A DNA stretch of 59,158 bases, from NCBI RefSeq assembly GCF_000971335.1, contig NZ_JZJL01000031.1:1-59158 (forward strand), written 5' to 3'. Positions 44,425 through 54,721 of the stretch are shown in pieces. This DNA comes from Chromobacterium vaccinii (GTDB taxonomy: Bacteria; Pseudomonadota; Gammaproteobacteria; Burkholderiales; Chromobacteriaceae). The position numbers were made by a program, and so were the translations under genes. Under the pieces are notes generated by a model. The model was not told the DNA's origin. It saw only the letters and a list, made by a program, of their open reading frames with translations, and did not search any database. The first letter of the stretch is position 1. Each line of letters opens with the position of its first letter.

Positions 44425-44924
44425 GCCCCCTCCTCCCGCCAGCCGCCCTTGGCCAGCAGCCAGTTATCGATTTCCACGCCATCGCGGACGACGCGGCTGG
44501 CGCGCGCCAGCCGGTAGCCGGCACGCTCGAACACCGGGCGCGACGCGTGGCTGGCCCAGGCATGGAGGGCCGTCACGCCGGCCTCTGCGGCGCGGCGTTC
44601 AAGCTCGGCGGCCATTCTCCCGCCCAAACCCTGCCTGCCGGCCCAAGGCGCGACATACAGCATGTCGAATTCGCCGTCGCGCTTCAACCAGGCGAAGCCG
44701 GCCAGCCGGCCGTCATCGGCCACCGCCTTGCAAGACCAGGCGCCTTCCAGCCTGGCGCGCCAAACCGCCTCGATCTCATCGTCCCGCATCCGCTCCGGCG
44801 CCCACGCCAGGCATTGTTCGCCGGTATAAACGCCGGCGGCCAGCGCATGCACGCTGGCCCGGAACAGGGCATGACAAGCAGGCAAATCCGCCGGCGACAA
44901 ACACTCCAGCCGCATCGCCGTCAT
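44421..44924 (-). CDS. GNAT-family N-acetyltransferase embedded in the flagellar operon
   Basis: A 167-aa acetyltransferase. The acetyl-CoA-binding loop is [24 protein letters not shown], followed by [20 protein letters not shown], as in YafP/PhnO-like GNATs. It lies between fliP and fliQ, sharing 4-bp ATGA overlaps with both, so it is translated as part of the flagellar operon. These two genes are normally adjacent. The substrate is unknown: acetylation of a flagellar component or export regulator is possible, but a passenger gene is equally so. Confidence 0.8.
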   Translation of the reverse strand: MTAMRLECLSPADLPACHALFRASVHALAAGVYTGEQCLAWAPERMRDDEIEAVWRARLEGAWSCKAVADDGRLAGFAWLKRDGEFDMLYVAPWAGRQGLGGRMAAELERRAAEAGVTALHAWASHASRPVFERAGYRLARASRVVRDGVEIDNWLLAKGGWREEGA

Positions 44925-45676
44925 CCCGTGTAGAAACTCTGCACCAACGAGCCCATCAGCAGCGTCCAGCCGTCCACCAGCACGAACAGCATCATCTTGA
45001 ACGGCAAGGAGATGGTGACCGGCGACACCATCATCATGCCCATCGCCATCAGGATGCTGGCGACGACGAGGTCGATGATCATGAAGGGAATGAAGATCAT
45101 GAAGCCGATCTGGAACGCGGTTTTCAGTTCGCTGATGGCAAAGGCCGGAATCAGCGTCTTCATCGACACGTCTTCCTTGCTCTGCGGCTTGGGCGACTGG
45201 GAAATCTCGATGAAAAAAGCCAGATCCTTTTCTCGCGTCTGGCGCAGCATGAAGACCTTCATCGGCTTGCTCCCCTCGTCCAGCGCCTGGCTGAAGCTGA
45301 TCTTGTCGTCGGAGAACGGCACCCAGGCCTTGGCGTAAACCTGGTCGAGGGTTGGCCCCATCACGAACAGCGTCAAAAACAGCGCCAGACCGACGATCAC
45401 CTGGTTGGGCGGCGACTGGGTGGTGCCCAGCGCCTGCCTAAGCAGGGACAGCACGATCACGATGCGGGTGAAGGCCGTCATCATCAGCAGCATCGCCGGG
45501 ATGAAGGTCAGCGCCGTCATGAACAGCAGCATCTGCAGGCTGAGCGAGTAGTTCTGCCCGCCGCCCGCCGCCGGCGTGCTGGTCATCAGCGGCAGCCCCG
45601 CCGCCGCGTCCGCCAGCAACGGCACCAGCAACGCTCCGCCGGACAGCAGAGCGATCACGATCTTTTTCTTCATCAT
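44921..45676 (-). CDS. fliP: Flagellar export gate protein FliP
   Basis: A 251-aa FliP with a cleavable signal sequence ([27 protein letters not shown]). The family blocks [51 protein letters not shown] and [24 protein letters not shown] follow. It forms the pentameric core of the export channel. Its start overlaps the fliO stop and its stop overlaps the GNAT gene. Confidence 0.95.
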   Translation of the reverse strand: MMKKKIVIALLSGGALLVPLLADAAAGLPLMTSTPAAGGGQNYSLSLQMLLFMTALTFIPAMLLMMTAFTRIVIVLSLLRQALGTTQSPPNQVIVGLALFLTLFVMGPTLDQVYAKAWVPFSDDKISFSQALDEGSKPMKVFMLRQTREKDLAFFIEISQSPKPQSKEDVSMKTLIPAFAISELKTAFQIGFMIFIPFMIIDLVVASILMAMGMMMVSPVTISLPFKMMLFVLVDGWTLLMGSLVQSFYTG

Positions 45677-46146
45677 TTGTCCTGCCGCCGCCGCTGCGCC
45701 TCGCGGCTCTTGTCCAAAGCGGCCTTCAGCCAGCGAGCGAACGGCTCGGCCGGCTCGTCCCGCTCCGGCTCCGCGCCCTCCGGCCGCGGCATCTTGTTGA
45801 GCAGATTGACCTGCTGCGGCGTCACGCCCAGCACCAGCCACTCGCCCTCCAGCTCGACGATCACCACCCGCTCCTTCTGACCGACCATGGCGCCGCCGAC
45901 GACGCGGACGCGGCCCGCCCCGCCCAACGCGCCGCCTGACAAGCGCTTGAACAGCCAAGCCACGCCGATGATGGCGCCCAGCACCACCGCCAGACCCAGG
46001 ATCACCTGCACCAGGCTGGCGAACGGCGACGGCGCGGCCACAGGCGCGGGAGCGGCGGCCGTCGCCGCCCACAGCGGCGAAGACGCCGCAAAGCAAAGTG
46101 CGCCTCGCAGCGCCAGGCGCACTTTCACGAGTTTGCCCATATCCAT
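45673..46146 (-). CDS. fliO: Flagellar assembly protein FliO
   Basis: A 157-aa protein. An N-terminal hydrophobic, signal-like region is followed by an Ala/Pro stretch and one transmembrane helix ([22 protein letters not shown]). The cytosolic SH3-like FliO domain has [35 protein letters not shown]. FliO assists FliP ring assembly. It overlaps fliN by one base (TAATG) and fliP by 4. Confidence 0.9.
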   Translation of the reverse strand: MDMGKLVKVRLALRGALCFAASSPLWAATAAAPAPVAAPSPFASLVQVILGLAVVLGAIIGVAWLFKRLSGGALGGAGRVRVVGGAMVGQKERVVIVELEGEWLVLGVTPQQVNLLNKMPRPEGAEPERDEPAEPFARWLKAALDKSREAQRRRQDK

Positions 46147-46589
46147 TATTTCTGCAGTCGCCGTATGCGTTCCGCCGGAGTGATGATGTCGGTCAGGCGG
46201 ATGCCGAACTTGTCGTTGACCACCACCACTTCGCCCTGGGCGATCAGGCAGCCGTTGACCAGCACGTCCATCGGTTCGCCGGCCATGCCGTCCAGCTCCA
46301 CCACCGAGCCCTGCGCCAGTTGCAGCAGGTTGCGGATCGCGATCTTGGTGCGCCCCAGCTCAACCGTCAACTGGACCGGGATGTCCAGAATCATGTCCAG
46401 ATTGGGCGGACCGCCCGCCACCGCCCCGGCGCCGATCTCCTGGAACAGGCCCTGGGCAGGCACCGCCTCGGACTCCGCCGGCGGCGCGCTCTCGACGGTC
46501 TCCTGCTCCGCCATCGCGGCGGCCCAGTCGTCCATCGACACTTCCTCTTCGGCGCCGGCCGCGCCGCCCTGCAATTCTTCTTCGCTCAT
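46146..46589 (-). CDS. fliN: Flagellar motor switch protein FliN
   Basis: A 147-aa C-ring protein. An acidic N-terminal region is followed by the conserved SpoA domain: [73 protein letters not shown] in shortened terms, i.e. the blocks [20 protein letters not shown] and [11 protein letters not shown]. It works with FliM and FliG in rotation switching and export docking. Overlaps fliM by 4 bp. Confidence 0.95.
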   Translation of the reverse strand: MSEEELQGGAAGAEEEVSMDDWAAAMAEQETVESAPPAESEAVPAQGLFQEIGAGAVAGGPPNLDMILDIPVQLTVELGRTKIAIRNLLQLAQGSVVELDGMAGEPMDVLVNGCLIAQGEVVVVNDKFGIRLTDIITPAERIRRLQK

Positions 46590-47590
46590 TGCTCATGCTC
46601 TCCGGGGGACTCCAGGAACTCGTTGGTCCCCGCCAGTATCTTTTCCACCTTCAGCGCGTATCGGCCCTGCACGGTGCCGTAGCTTGCCTCGAACACCGGG
46701 ATGCCGGACACGTCGGCCTCCACCCGCTCCGGTATTTCTATCATCACCACATCGCCGTTCTTCAGATTCAGTATCTGCCCCAGCGTCACCTTGGCATGCG
46801 CCAGGCTGGCCACCAGCTCCACCTCGGCCGCCTGCACCTGGTGGGTCATCAGATTGACCCAGCGGTTGTCCACCTCGGTGCGGTCGGCCTGCATCGTGCT
46901 GGACAGCAAGTCGCGGATCGGCTCCACCATAGAGTACGGCAGGCAGATGTGGAAGTCGCCGCCGCCCGCGCCCAATTCGATATGGAATGTCATCGCCACC
47001 ACCACTTCGGTGGGCGTGGCGATGTTGGCGAACTGGGTGTTCATTTCCGAGCGCAGGTAGACGAATTCGATCGGATAAACCGGCTCCCAGGCTTTCTGGC
47101 ATTCGGCGAACACCACTTCCAGCAGGCGATGGATGATGCGCTGCTCGGTCGGGGTGAAATCCCGGCCCTCCACCCGCACGTGATAGCGGCCATCGCTGCC
47201 GAACAGATTGTCGACGATCAGGAACACCAGGTCGGGATCGAAGATCAGCAAGCCGGTTCCACGCATCGGTTTGACGTGGACGAGGTTCAGGTTCGTCGGC
47301 ACCACCAGATTGCGGATGAATTCGCTGTACTTCTGCACCCGCACCGGACCCACCGAGATTTCCGCGTTGCGCCTCAGAAAGTTGAACAGGCCGATGCGCA
47401 AATTGCGCGCGAAGCGTTCATTGATGATTTCCAGCGTCGGCATCCGGCCGCGTACGATGCGCTCCTGCCGGCCGATGTCATAGCCTCGGACACCCTGGCC
47501 ATCCTGCCCGCCTTCCTCGTCTTCGTCCTCGCCGGAGACGCCCCGCAGTAGGGCGTCTACCTCTTCCTGGGACAGAATATCGTCGCCCAT
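46586..47590 (-). CDS. fliM: Flagellar motor switch protein FliM
   Basis: A 334-aa C-ring protein that binds phospho-CheY. The N-terminal CheY-binding segment reads DDILSQEEVDALLRGV. RIVRGRMPTLEIINERFARNL and the middle CheC-like domain follow, and the C-terminal SpoA domain starts near VTLGQILNLKNGDV. Length is standard. It lies 7 bp after fliL. Confidence 0.96.
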   Translation of the reverse strand: MGDDILSQEEVDALLRGVSGEDEDEEGGQDGQGVRGYDIGRQERIVRGRMPTLEIINERFARNLRIGLFNFLRRNAEISVGPVRVQKYSEFIRNLVVPTNLNLVHVKPMRGTGLLIFDPDLVFLIVDNLFGSDGRYHVRVEGRDFTPTEQRIIHRLLEVVFAECQKAWEPVYPIEFVYLRSEMNTQFANIATPTEVVVAMTFHIELGAGGGDFHICLPYSMVEPIRDLLSSTMQADRTEVDNRWVNLMTHQVQAAEVELVASLAHAKVTLGQILNLKNGDVVMIEIPERVEADVSGIPVFEASYGTVQGRYALKVEKILAGTNEFLESPGEHEQ

Positions 47591-47597
47591 GGCGCGC

Positions 47598-48116
47598 CTA
47601 CTGCTTCTGGATGATGAAGGAAGTGAAGAGGACGCTGTCGACCACGGGCTCCTCGCCCGCGTCCATCGCCTCGTTGATGATCTGTTTGACCTGCGCCTTC
47701 AGCTTGACCTTGCCTTCGGCGGTGCTGACCTCGGCCGCGGTCTTGGACGACAGCAGCAGGATCACGGCGCTGCGGACCTTGGGCGCGTAATCGGTGAACT
47801 TCTTCTTGGCCTCCTCGTCGCCAAGCTCGGCCTGCATGTCGATCTGCAGCAAACTGCCGTCATTGCCGGCCAGGTTGACCACGAAGGTATCCATCTTTTC
47901 GAAGATCGGCGGCCCGTCGTGTTTTTTCTTCGGCTTTTCATGAACCTGCTCGGCCTGAGCCCCCGCCGGCTTGTTCATATTGGTGAACATATAGGCAGCC
48001 AAGGCCCCCACGGCGCCCAGCACCAGAATCAGCAGAATGATGACGATCAGCATCAGCTTGTTGCCGCCTCCTCCCGCCTTTTTTTCCGCCTTGTCCGCCT
48101 TTTTATCATCCGACAT
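47598..48116 (-). CDS. fliL: Flagellar basal-body-associated protein FliL
   Basis: A 172-aa single-pass protein near the stators. A lysine-rich cytosolic start is followed by one transmembrane helix (LMLIVIILLILVLGAVGALAAYMF) and a periplasmic stomatin-like domain that ends in the FliL signature VDSVLFTSFIIQ. It supports torque at high load. A 107-bp gap separates it from fliK; TTGACA on the minus strand within that gap could be part of a secondary promoter. Confidence 0.93.
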   Translation of the reverse strand: MSDDKKADKAEKKAGGGGNKLMLIVIILLILVLGAVGALAAYMFTNMNKPAGAQAEQVHEKPKKKHDGPPIFEKMDTFVVNLAGNDGSLLQIDMQAELGDEEAKKKFTDYAPKVRSAVILLLSSKTAAEVSTAEGKVKLKAQVKQIINEAMDAGEEPVVDSVLFTSFIIQKQ

Positions 48117-48223
48117 AAGTTATGACCTGTTCTTTATGGAGTTCCTAGTGAAATCTTAAACGATTTCCCGGCCATATTTTCCTGTTTTCTCGGCCTGCTG
48201 AACAGTGTCAATCTCAAATCGGG

Positions 48224-49186
48224 TCAAGCAAAGATGCTGAGTATGCCGCGCGCGGTCTTGATCACGCTCAACGCATCCACGCCTTCGGTCTCTCCGACGA
48301 TGGGCTGGGAATGCCCTTTCTTCTGTTGGTAAGCTTGGTGCTGCTGGCCGGAATTGCCGCTGGAAACCTGGGAATCGGTCAGCTGGATGCCGTTGGAAGA
48401 GAGCATGGAGCTCAGGCGGTGCATATTGCTTTCCAGCGCTTCGCGGGTCGCCGGCACCGCCGCCGTGAACAATACCTGGGCCTGGTCGGTGCCATTCATC
48501 TTCAACGTCACCTCGATCGGCCCCAACTGCGGCGGATTCAGCTGGATCTGGGCCTTGTCCATTTTCAGACTGACCATGCTCATCACTTGCTCGCCCAGCG
48601 CCTTGCCCCAGTTCGGGTCGGTCAGCGTTTGCGGCAAGGTCAGCTGCGGCATGTTGGCGTTGGCCGCTTGGACATGGGTGGATTGCTGAGGCTGCGCTTG
48701 CTGCTGCAATTGCTGCAGCGGCAAGAATTGCGCGGCCGAGGCATCCGGGTCCGGCAATTTTTGCTGACCCTCTTTCCAGTTGAAGTCTTGCTTGGCCGTC
48801 GACAACAACAGCGCTGGATCGAGCTTGGCCGTCGCTTGCTGGGCAAGCAGGTCCTGGGGCGGAGCCTTGACTTCGGCCTGCTGCGGCTGAACCTGCAGCG
48901 CCGTCAGCATCGGCATCGCCAATGCGGCCTGCAGGCTGGCGTCGCCATCATCGCTCTTGGCCGCGGACTTGTCGTCGGCAGGCTTATCCTCGTGGGAAAC
49001 GCTGCCATCCGTGGATCCCGGCAGCGTCGCGCCGATCATGCCCATCTGGATGCCCAGCAAACTGGCGAACAAATCCCCTGCCGCGCCGCCGCCCGCGGCA
49101 TTGGCAGCCGAGCCCGCCGCGCCCGCGGCGCCGGTGGCGGCAGCCGGGCCGGCCTTGGTCGCCGGTGTATTCACAATGATGGTCAT
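48224..49186 (-). CDS. fliK: Flagellar hook-length control protein FliK
   Basis: A 320-aa secreted ruler protein. The N-terminal half is low-complexity Ala/Gly/Gln, as expected for the export-competent ruler. The C-terminal substrate-switch domain has ALGEQVMSMVSLKMDKAQIQLNPPQLGPIEVTLKMNG, the diagnostic FliK block. It lies between fliJ and fliL, the usual order. Confidence 0.92.
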   Translation of the reverse strand: MTIIVNTPATKAGPAAATGAAGAAGSAANAAGGGAAGDLFASLLGIQMGMIGATLPGSTDGSVSHEDKPADDKSAAKSDDGDASLQAALAMPMLTALQVQPQQAEVKAPPQDLLAQQATAKLDPALLLSTAKQDFNWKEGQQKLPDPDASAAQFLPLQQLQQQAQPQQSTHVQAANANMPQLTLPQTLTDPNWGKALGEQVMSMVSLKMDKAQIQLNPPQLGPIEVTLKMNGTDQAQVLFTAAVPATREALESNMHRLSSMLSSNGIQLTDSQVSSGNSGQQHQAYQQKKGHSQPIVGETEGVDALSVIKTARGILSIFA

Positions 49187-49240
49187 GACGATGTCTCGAC
49201 TGAGTAGAACGAGACAAATTAAAGCAAGGAGCGTGCCAAG

Positions 49241-49693
49241 TCAGGAGTCGTGGCCGCGGGAGCGATCCCAGAATTGGCGGGTGGCGAATTCATCCGTCTG
49301 CTTTTGCTGAAGCCTGGCCTCTTTCTGCGCCTCCCGCTCCCGCTCCCGCTGCAACAGCTTCTCGTAGGCCTTGAACTTCTTGTATTCCATCTGCCAGGCC
49401 TGGCGCTCCATCACGAAGCGCTGCGCGCAGCGGTCGACATCCTGCTGCTGCTGGACCATCGCATCGTCCAGCCGGGACAGAAAGCGGCGGAAGTCCTGGT
49501 ACTGGATGATGGAGATGCCCTGCCCGCCGCCGCTCACCAGCCGCTGCCTGTACTCCTCGCGAAAAGCGTGCAGTTGATCCAGACGCGAGCGGGATTCCGC
49601 CAAGCGGTTCTGCGCCATGCCCATCCTCTCCGCCGCCGCCTGCTGGCGCTCGTCGGCGAGATGAATCAGCAGCTCGTACTTGCTGGTCGCCAT
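49241..49693 (-). CDS. fliJ: Flagellar export chaperone-like protein FliJ
   Basis: A 150-aa protein predicted to form a long coiled coil, rich in Gln, Arg and Glu throughout (QQQQDVDRCAQRFVMERQAWQMEYKKF). FliJ is the central stalk of the FliI ATPase and escorts chaperones. Identity comes from its position just after fliI, its size and its composition. Confidence 0.9.
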   Translation of the reverse strand: MATSKYELLIHLADERQQAAAERMGMAQNRLAESRSRLDQLHAFREEYRQRLVSGGGQGISIIQYQDFRRFLSRLDDAMVQQQQDVDRCAQRFVMERQAWQMEYKKFKAYEKLLQREREREAQKEARLQQKQTDEFATRQFWDRSRGHDS

Positions 49694-49702
49694 GAGTCAG
49701 GC

Positions 49703-51100
49703 TCAGGCCATCACGCCGGCCAGCTGCTGGCAGCAGGAGGCGTAATCGTGCGACTCGTGCATAGGCTGCATCAGGAAGCTGACCATGGGTAGCTGGCGGC
49801 GCATGGCGTCATCCAGCACCGGATCGGAGCCTGAGACGTAGGCGCCGACGCTGATCAGGTCGCGATTGCGCTGATAACGGGAATACAGCTGCTTGAAATG
49901 GCGGGCCAGCTCCATCTGCTGCTGCGGCACCACGTCCACCATCACCCGACTGATCGACTGCTCGATGTCTATCGCCGGATAGTGACCTGCCTCGGCCAGA
50001 TCGCGGGACAACACGAAGTGGCCGTCCAGAATGGCGCGAGCCGAGTCGGCGATCGGATCCTGCTGATCGTCGCCTTCGGACAAAACGGTGTAAAAGCCGG
50101 TGATGGAGCCGCCCCCCTCCTCGCCGTTGCCGGCGCGCTCGATCAGCTGCGGCAGCCGCGCGAACACCGACGGCGGGTAGCCCTTGGTCACCGGCGGCTC
50201 GCCGATGGCCAGCGCGATCTCGCGCTGCGCCATCGCGTAACGCGTGACCGAGTCCATCAGCAGCAGCACATCCAGCCCCTGGGCGCGAAAATACTCGGCC
50301 AGCGCGGTGGCGTAAGCGGCGCCGTGCAGCCGCATCAGCGGCGGCATGTCGGCGGGCGCGGCCACCACCACGGAACGGGCGCGCCCCTCCTCGCCCAGAA
50401 TGTTCTCGATGAAGTCCTTCACTTCCCGGCCCCGTTCGCCGATCAGCCCCACCACCACCACGTCGGCCTTGGTGAAGCGCGCCATCATGCCCAGCAGCAC
50501 CGACTTGCCGACGCCGGAACCGGCGAACAGGCCCAGGCGCTGGCCGCGCCCAACCGTCAGCAAGCCATTGATCGCGCGCACGCCCACATCCAGCACATCG
50601 TGCACCGGCGTGCGGTGCAAGGGGTTCATCGGCTGGCTGTACAAGGGAAACCAGGCCTCGGGATGGATGGGACCCAGGCCGTCCAGCGGCCGCCCCAACG
50701 AATCCAGCACTCTGCCGAGCAGGCTGGCGCCCACCGGCACCTGGCGGCCCACCGCGCCATTGGCGGCCGGCGCCGCGCCGCCATCATGGCCATAGCGCGG
50801 AGGATTGAAAGACGGCAAGGGAAATACCGGCGTGCCGGGCAGCAAGCCATGAACATTGGAGAGCGGCATCAGGAACACTTTGTCGCCGGAGAAGCCCACC
50901 ACCTCGGCTTCCACCGAATGGTCGTCCGCCAATGCCACGCGGCAGGCGCCGCCTACCGGCAGCTTGATGCCCACCGCCTCCATCACCATCCCGGTGACGC
51001 GGACCAGCCGGCCGCAAGGCTGCCACAGCTTGGCTGTCTCAGCCGCCGCGCCGCAGGACGCCAGCCAGTCGCGCTGGCGTTCAATCAGGCTGTCGCTCAT
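49703..51100 (-). CDS. fliI: Flagellum-specific ATPase FliI
   Basis: A 465-aa F1-beta-like ATPase that energises flagellar export. Walker A is in [17 protein letters not shown] and the Walker B region in [18 protein letters not shown]. The FliI-specific [19 protein letters not shown] and [22 protein letters not shown] are also present. The ATG at 51106 abuts GGAGG with almost no spacing, so the ATG at 51100 is preferred. The gene overlaps the end of fliH by about 20 bp. Confidence 0.95.
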   Translation of the reverse strand: MSDSLIERQRDWLASCGAAAETAKLWQPCGRLVRVTGMVMEAVGIKLPVGGACRVALADDHSVEAEVVGFSGDKVFLMPLSNVHGLLPGTPVFPLPSFNPPRYGHDGGAAPAANGAVGRQVPVGASLLGRVLDSLGRPLDGLGPIHPEAWFPLYSQPMNPLHRTPVHDVLDVGVRAINGLLTVGRGQRLGLFAGSGVGKSVLLGMMARFTKADVVVVGLIGERGREVKDFIENILGEEGRARSVVVAAPADMPPLMRLHGAAYATALAEYFRAQGLDVLLLMDSVTRYAMAQREIALAIGEPPVTKGYPPSVFARLPQLIERAGNGEEGGGSITGFYTVLSEGDDQQDPIADSARAILDGHFVLSRDLAEAGHYPAIDIEQSISRVMVDVVPQQQMELARHFKQLYSRYQRNRDLISVGAYVSGSDPVLDDAMRRQLPMVSFLMQPMHESHDYASCCQQLAGVMA

Positions 51101-51956
51101 CTCCATCCTCCAGCCCCAGCGCCCGGCTCAGCGCCGCCAGCCTGGTCTCCAGCGCCATATCCAGCCGCACAGAACTGGCGTCGATCACGCAGCCCCCTCG
51201 ACGCATCTGCGGATCCTCGACCCACTGCCACGCCGTCTCCGGTGTTTCCTGCCGCAGGAATTCGCGCGCGGCGGCCAAATCTGCCGGATTGACGCGCAAA
51301 CGGGCGCTGGCCAGCGTGGACGGCAGCTCCGCCAGCGCCGCCTGCAACAGCGGCAGCAAAACCTGCTCGTCCTGATCTATCTTCTGCTGCACCAGCTTCT
51401 GGGCCAGCCCCCAGGCAAGACGCAGCACATCCTGGGAAAGCGCCTGCTCCATCTGAGCCAGCTCGCCGGAAAAGCTCGCGCCCATCTCGCTCAACGCCTG
51501 CCAAGCCTGCTCCAGCCTGGGCAAGTGCTCGGCGCGCGCATCCGCCTCACCCTGCTCCCGCCCAGCCTGCAAGCCCTGCTCGAACCCTTCCGTCCGCCCC
51601 GCCTCCAGGCCGGCGTCATGGCCCGTCTGCCAGGCTTCCTGATGGATGGCCTCCAGCTCGGCGGCGGTGGGGTAGCCCAATGCCGGCGCTTCCGGCTCGG
51701 CTTCCTCGGTTTCAGCCTCGGCCTGCTCGGCCAACGCTTCGGCTTCCGCCAGAGGAATCGGCGCAGATGGTTCGGATTCGGAGGCTGCGATGCGCTCGGC
51801 CAGGCTGGCGCCCGGGCGGCGCATCTGCGCCATCGCCACCAATTGGGCCGGGGACAGCGCCTGGGTGAAGCCATCCAGCGATGCCGGGCTCCAACTGCTC
51901 CAGCTCTCCAAGTCCTCGCCGGAAATGATGGGCCCGTTACTCGATGAGGCCTTCAT
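51081..51956 (-). CDS. fliH: Flagellar assembly protein FliH
   Basis: A 291-aa peripheral stalk protein of the export ATPase. An acidic Ala/Glu-rich region precedes the GxxxG-like glycine repeats ([28 protein letters not shown]) typical of FliH. The C-terminal domain contains [14 protein letters not shown] and [22 protein letters not shown]. It overlaps fliG by 20 bp and fliI by about 20 bp. Confidence 0.92.
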   Translation of the reverse strand: MKASSSNGPIISGEDLESWSSWSPASLDGFTQALSPAQLVAMAQMRRPGASLAERIAASESEPSAPIPLAEAEALAEQAEAETEEAEPEAPALGYPTAAELEAIHQEAWQTGHDAGLEAGRTEGFEQGLQAGREQGEADARAEHLPRLEQAWQALSEMGASFSGELAQMEQALSQDVLRLAWGLAQKLVQQKIDQDEQVLLPLLQAALAELPSTLASARLRVNPADLAAAREFLRQETPETAWQWVEDPQMRRGGCVIDASSVRLDMALETRLAALSRALGLEDGDERQPD

Positions 51957-52935
51957 CGCCGCCCTTGCTGCCTAGCACGATCTGCCCGTCGTCGGCGAGC
52001 TTGCGCACCACCTTGAGGATTTCCTTCTGCTCGGCCTCCACTTCGGACAGCTTGACCGGCCCCTTGGACTCCAGATCGTCGCGCAGCATTTCCGCCGCGC
52101 GCTGGGACATGTTGCGGAAGATCTTTTCCTTGAGATCGGTGCTGGTGCCTTTCAGCGCGATCACCAGAGAGTCGGACTGAACCTCGCGCAGAATCGTCTG
52201 GATCGAGCGGTCGTCGATGTCCAGCAGGTTCTCGAACACGAACATCTTGTCCTGGATGCGCTGGGCCAGCTCGGGATCGTACTCGCGGATGAAGCTGAGC
52301 GCCGACGCCTCGACGTTGCCGCCCATGAAGTTGAGGATTTCCGCGGTGAGGCTGACGCCGCCGGACGCGCTTTTCTTGATGCGGTCGGAACCCGACAGCA
52401 GTTGCGTCAGCACGTCGTTGAGTTCGCGCAGCGCCTGCGGCTGCACGCCTTCCAGCGTCGCAGTCCGGATCAGCACCTCGTTGCGCATCCGCTCCGGGAA
52501 GAAGGCCAGGATGGAGCTGGACAGATCCGGCTCCAGGTGCACCAGGATGGTGGCGATGATCTGCGGGTGCTCATGGCGGATCAGATCGGCGGCGGACGAC
52601 GGGTCCATCCACTTCAGGCTCTCGATGCCGCTGTGATCGTTGCCCTGCATGATCTTGTCCAGCAGGTTGGCGGCCTTGTCCGGCCCCAGCGCCTCGATCA
52701 GCACGTTGCGCAGATATTCGTCGGACGCGCCGATGCTGGCGCGCGCGTCGCACTCCTTGCGGAATTCAGCCACCACCTCGTCGATCTGCTCGTAGCTGAG
52801 GTTGTTGATCGCCGCCATCGCCAGGGAAATCTTCTGCACTTCCTTGGGGCCGAGATACTTGAACACCTCGACCGCCTCGTTCTGGCCGAGACTGAACAGC
52901 AGCACGGCGCTTTTGCGTATTCCGTTATCACTCAT
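51937..52935 (-). CDS. fliG: Flagellar motor switch protein FliG
   Basis: A 332-aa rotor protein linking the MS ring to the C ring. It has the family blocks AVLLFSLGQNEAVEVFKYLGPKEVQKIS, EHPQIIATILVHLEPDLSS and the EHPQR-like region. The C-terminal torque domain carries alternating charges (FEDLLxIDDR-like FENLLDIDDRSIQTILREV and MSQRAAEMLRDDLESKGPVK). Length is standard. It overlaps fliF by 8 bp. Confidence 0.96.
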   Translation of the reverse strand: MSDNGIRKSAVLLFSLGQNEAVEVFKYLGPKEVQKISLAMAAINNLSYEQIDEVVAEFRKECDARASIGASDEYLRNVLIEALGPDKAANLLDKIMQGNDHSGIESLKWMDPSSAADLIRHEHPQIIATILVHLEPDLSSSILAFFPERMRNEVLIRTATLEGVQPQALRELNDVLTQLLSGSDRIKKSASGGVSLTAEILNFMGGNVEASALSFIREYDPELAQRIQDKMFVFENLLDIDDRSIQTILREVQSDSLVIALKGTSTDLKEKIFRNMSQRAAEMLRDDLESKGPVKLSEVEAEQKEILKVVRKLADDGQIVLGSKGGDEGLIE

Positions 52936-54670
52936 CGGCGCTTATCCATTCCTTGATGACCTGGGCGGCCATGCGCGGATCAGACTTCACCAGCTCGCGC
53001 ACGGCTTCCAGATTGCTGCTGTATTGGCGCTTCTGCGCTTCGCGCGGGTCTTCGCCGGCGCCGGCCATCGCGGCGCCCGCGACGCCGGGCTCGCCTTCTT
53101 CTCCGGCCACGCCCAGCAAACGTCCCCCGGCGCCCACAGCGCCGGCGGCGCCCGCCTCGCCCTCCGCGCCGCCCGCAGGCGCCGGCGGCCTGACCAGATC
53201 TCGCATGACGGGACGCACCACGCCGAACAGCAAGTACAGCACCGCGATCGCCAGCAGGCCGTACTTGATCAGGCTGGTGCCGTTGCCGCTGACGTAGTCG
53301 ATCACCCGCTCCTGCATGGTGACGGGCTGGGCATTGTCAGCGAAGGCGGCGTTGACCACGTTCAGCGTGTCGCCGCGTCCGGTGTTGTAACCCATCGCCT
53401 CCTTCACCAGATTGTTGATCTGCTGCACTTCCTGCGGCGTCAGCGGCGTCGGCTTCATCTCGCCGCTCTTGTCCGGCATCCGGCGGTAATTGACCACCAC
53501 GGCGGCCGACAGGCGCTTGACCACGCCGGTGGGCACCTTGGTGTGCTGTATGGTCTTGTCGACTTCGTAATTGGTGGTGATGTCGCGCTGCAGCGTGCCG
53601 CTGGCGCTGACGCCCAAGCCGGACAGATTGGCGGTTCCCGGCGCGGCTCCCGGCGGCAGCGTGATCGGCGCCGACGCCGCGGACGGCGGCTGGTTGGACA
53701 AGGCGCCCGGAACGCCGGTGGGGTTCGCCGAACCATTGACCAGTTTCTCGCTGATCTGCTGGCTGCGGGTGGCCGAAGGGTTGGGATTGGAGTTGGGCCG
53801 GTAGGTCTCCGAGGTCTGCTCGGTTTCGGAGAAGTCGACGTTGGCCGTCACCTGGGCGCGGGCGTTGCCGTGGCCGAAAATGGGCTCCAGGATGTCTTCG
53901 ATCCGCTTGACGTAACCTTCCTCGATCTGGCGCACGAAACCCAGCTGGCGCTGATCCAGGCCCGAATTGTCGTCGGGCCCGGTTTGCTTGGACAGCAGAT
54001 TGCCGTCCTGATCGACGATGGTGACGTTCTTCAGCGGCAGGTTCGGCACCGAACTGGACACCAGGTGCAGAATGCCCGCCACCTGGCCGCCGTCAAGCAT
54101 CCGCCCCGGATACAGCTGCAGCATCACCGAGGCGGTGGGCGATTGCTGCTCGCGGACGAACACGCTCTGCTTGGGGGTGGCGATGTGGACGCGGGCGCTC
54201 TGCACCGAGGAAACGGCCTCGATGGTGCGGGCGAGCTCGCCCTCGATGGAACGCTGGTAATTGACCTGCTCGGCAAACTGGCTGATGCCGAACTTCTGAT
54301 TGTCCATCAGCTCGAAGCCGACGCCGCTGGCCTTGGGCAAGCCCTGGGCCGCCAGCTTCAACCGGACATCGTAAACCTTGTCCGCCGGCACGGAAACCAC
54401 GCCCCCCTCGCCCAGCTGATAGGGGATGTTCATCTGCTGCAGCGCGGCCGTGACCTGGCCGCCATCGCGATCGGCCAGATTGGAGAACAGTATCTTGTAG
54501 GAAGGCGTGCGGTTGAGGATCACCGCGCCGACGACGACGGCGAAAATCGCGGCCAGCGCCGTAAGAAACAGGATTTTTCGGTTATTCGGCAGCGCCTTGA
54601 AGCGATCACCCGCTTCGTTCAGTCGCGCGCGCCAAACTGGAGTAGCGTTTTCTTCTGCCAGATCAGCCAT
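52928..54670 (-). CDS. fliF: Flagellar MS-ring protein FliF
   Basis: A 580-aa MS-ring subunit. One transmembrane helix lies near residues 32-52 and another at about 455-475 (LIKYGLLAIAVLYLLFGVV). They enclose the periplasmic ring-building motifs, with YKILFSNLADRDGGQVTAALQQMNIPY and ELARTIEAVSSVQSARVHIATPKQSVFVREQQ. The cytosolic C-terminus (DPRMAAQVIKEWISADE) binds FliG. It follows fliE by 51 bp. Confidence 0.96.
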   Translation of the reverse strand: MADLAEENATPVWRARLNEAGDRFKALPNNRKILFLTALAAIFAVVVGAVILNRTPSYKILFSNLADRDGGQVTAALQQMNIPYQLGEGGVVSVPADKVYDVRLKLAAQGLPKASGVGFELMDNQKFGISQFAEQVNYQRSIEGELARTIEAVSSVQSARVHIATPKQSVFVREQQSPTASVMLQLYPGRMLDGGQVAGILHLVSSSVPNLPLKNVTIVDQDGNLLSKQTGPDDNSGLDQRQLGFVRQIEEGYVKRIEDILEPIFGHGNARAQVTANVDFSETEQTSETYRPNSNPNPSATRSQQISEKLVNGSANPTGVPGALSNQPPSAASAPITLPPGAAPGTANLSGLGVSASGTLQRDITTNYEVDKTIQHTKVPTGVVKRLSAAVVVNYRRMPDKSGEMKPTPLTPQEVQQINNLVKEAMGYNTGRGDTLNVVNAAFADNAQPVTMQERVIDYVSGNGTSLIKYGLLAIAVLYLLFGVVRPVMRDLVRPPAPAGGAEGEAGAAGAVGAGGRLLGVAGEEGEPGVAGAAMAGAGEDPREAQKRQYSSNLEAVRELVKSDPRMAAQVIKEWISADE

Positions 54671-54721
54671 ACGGTGGTTTATGGTTTAGGTCCACCGCCG
54701 CCAGGCCGTGGCAAGGCAGCG

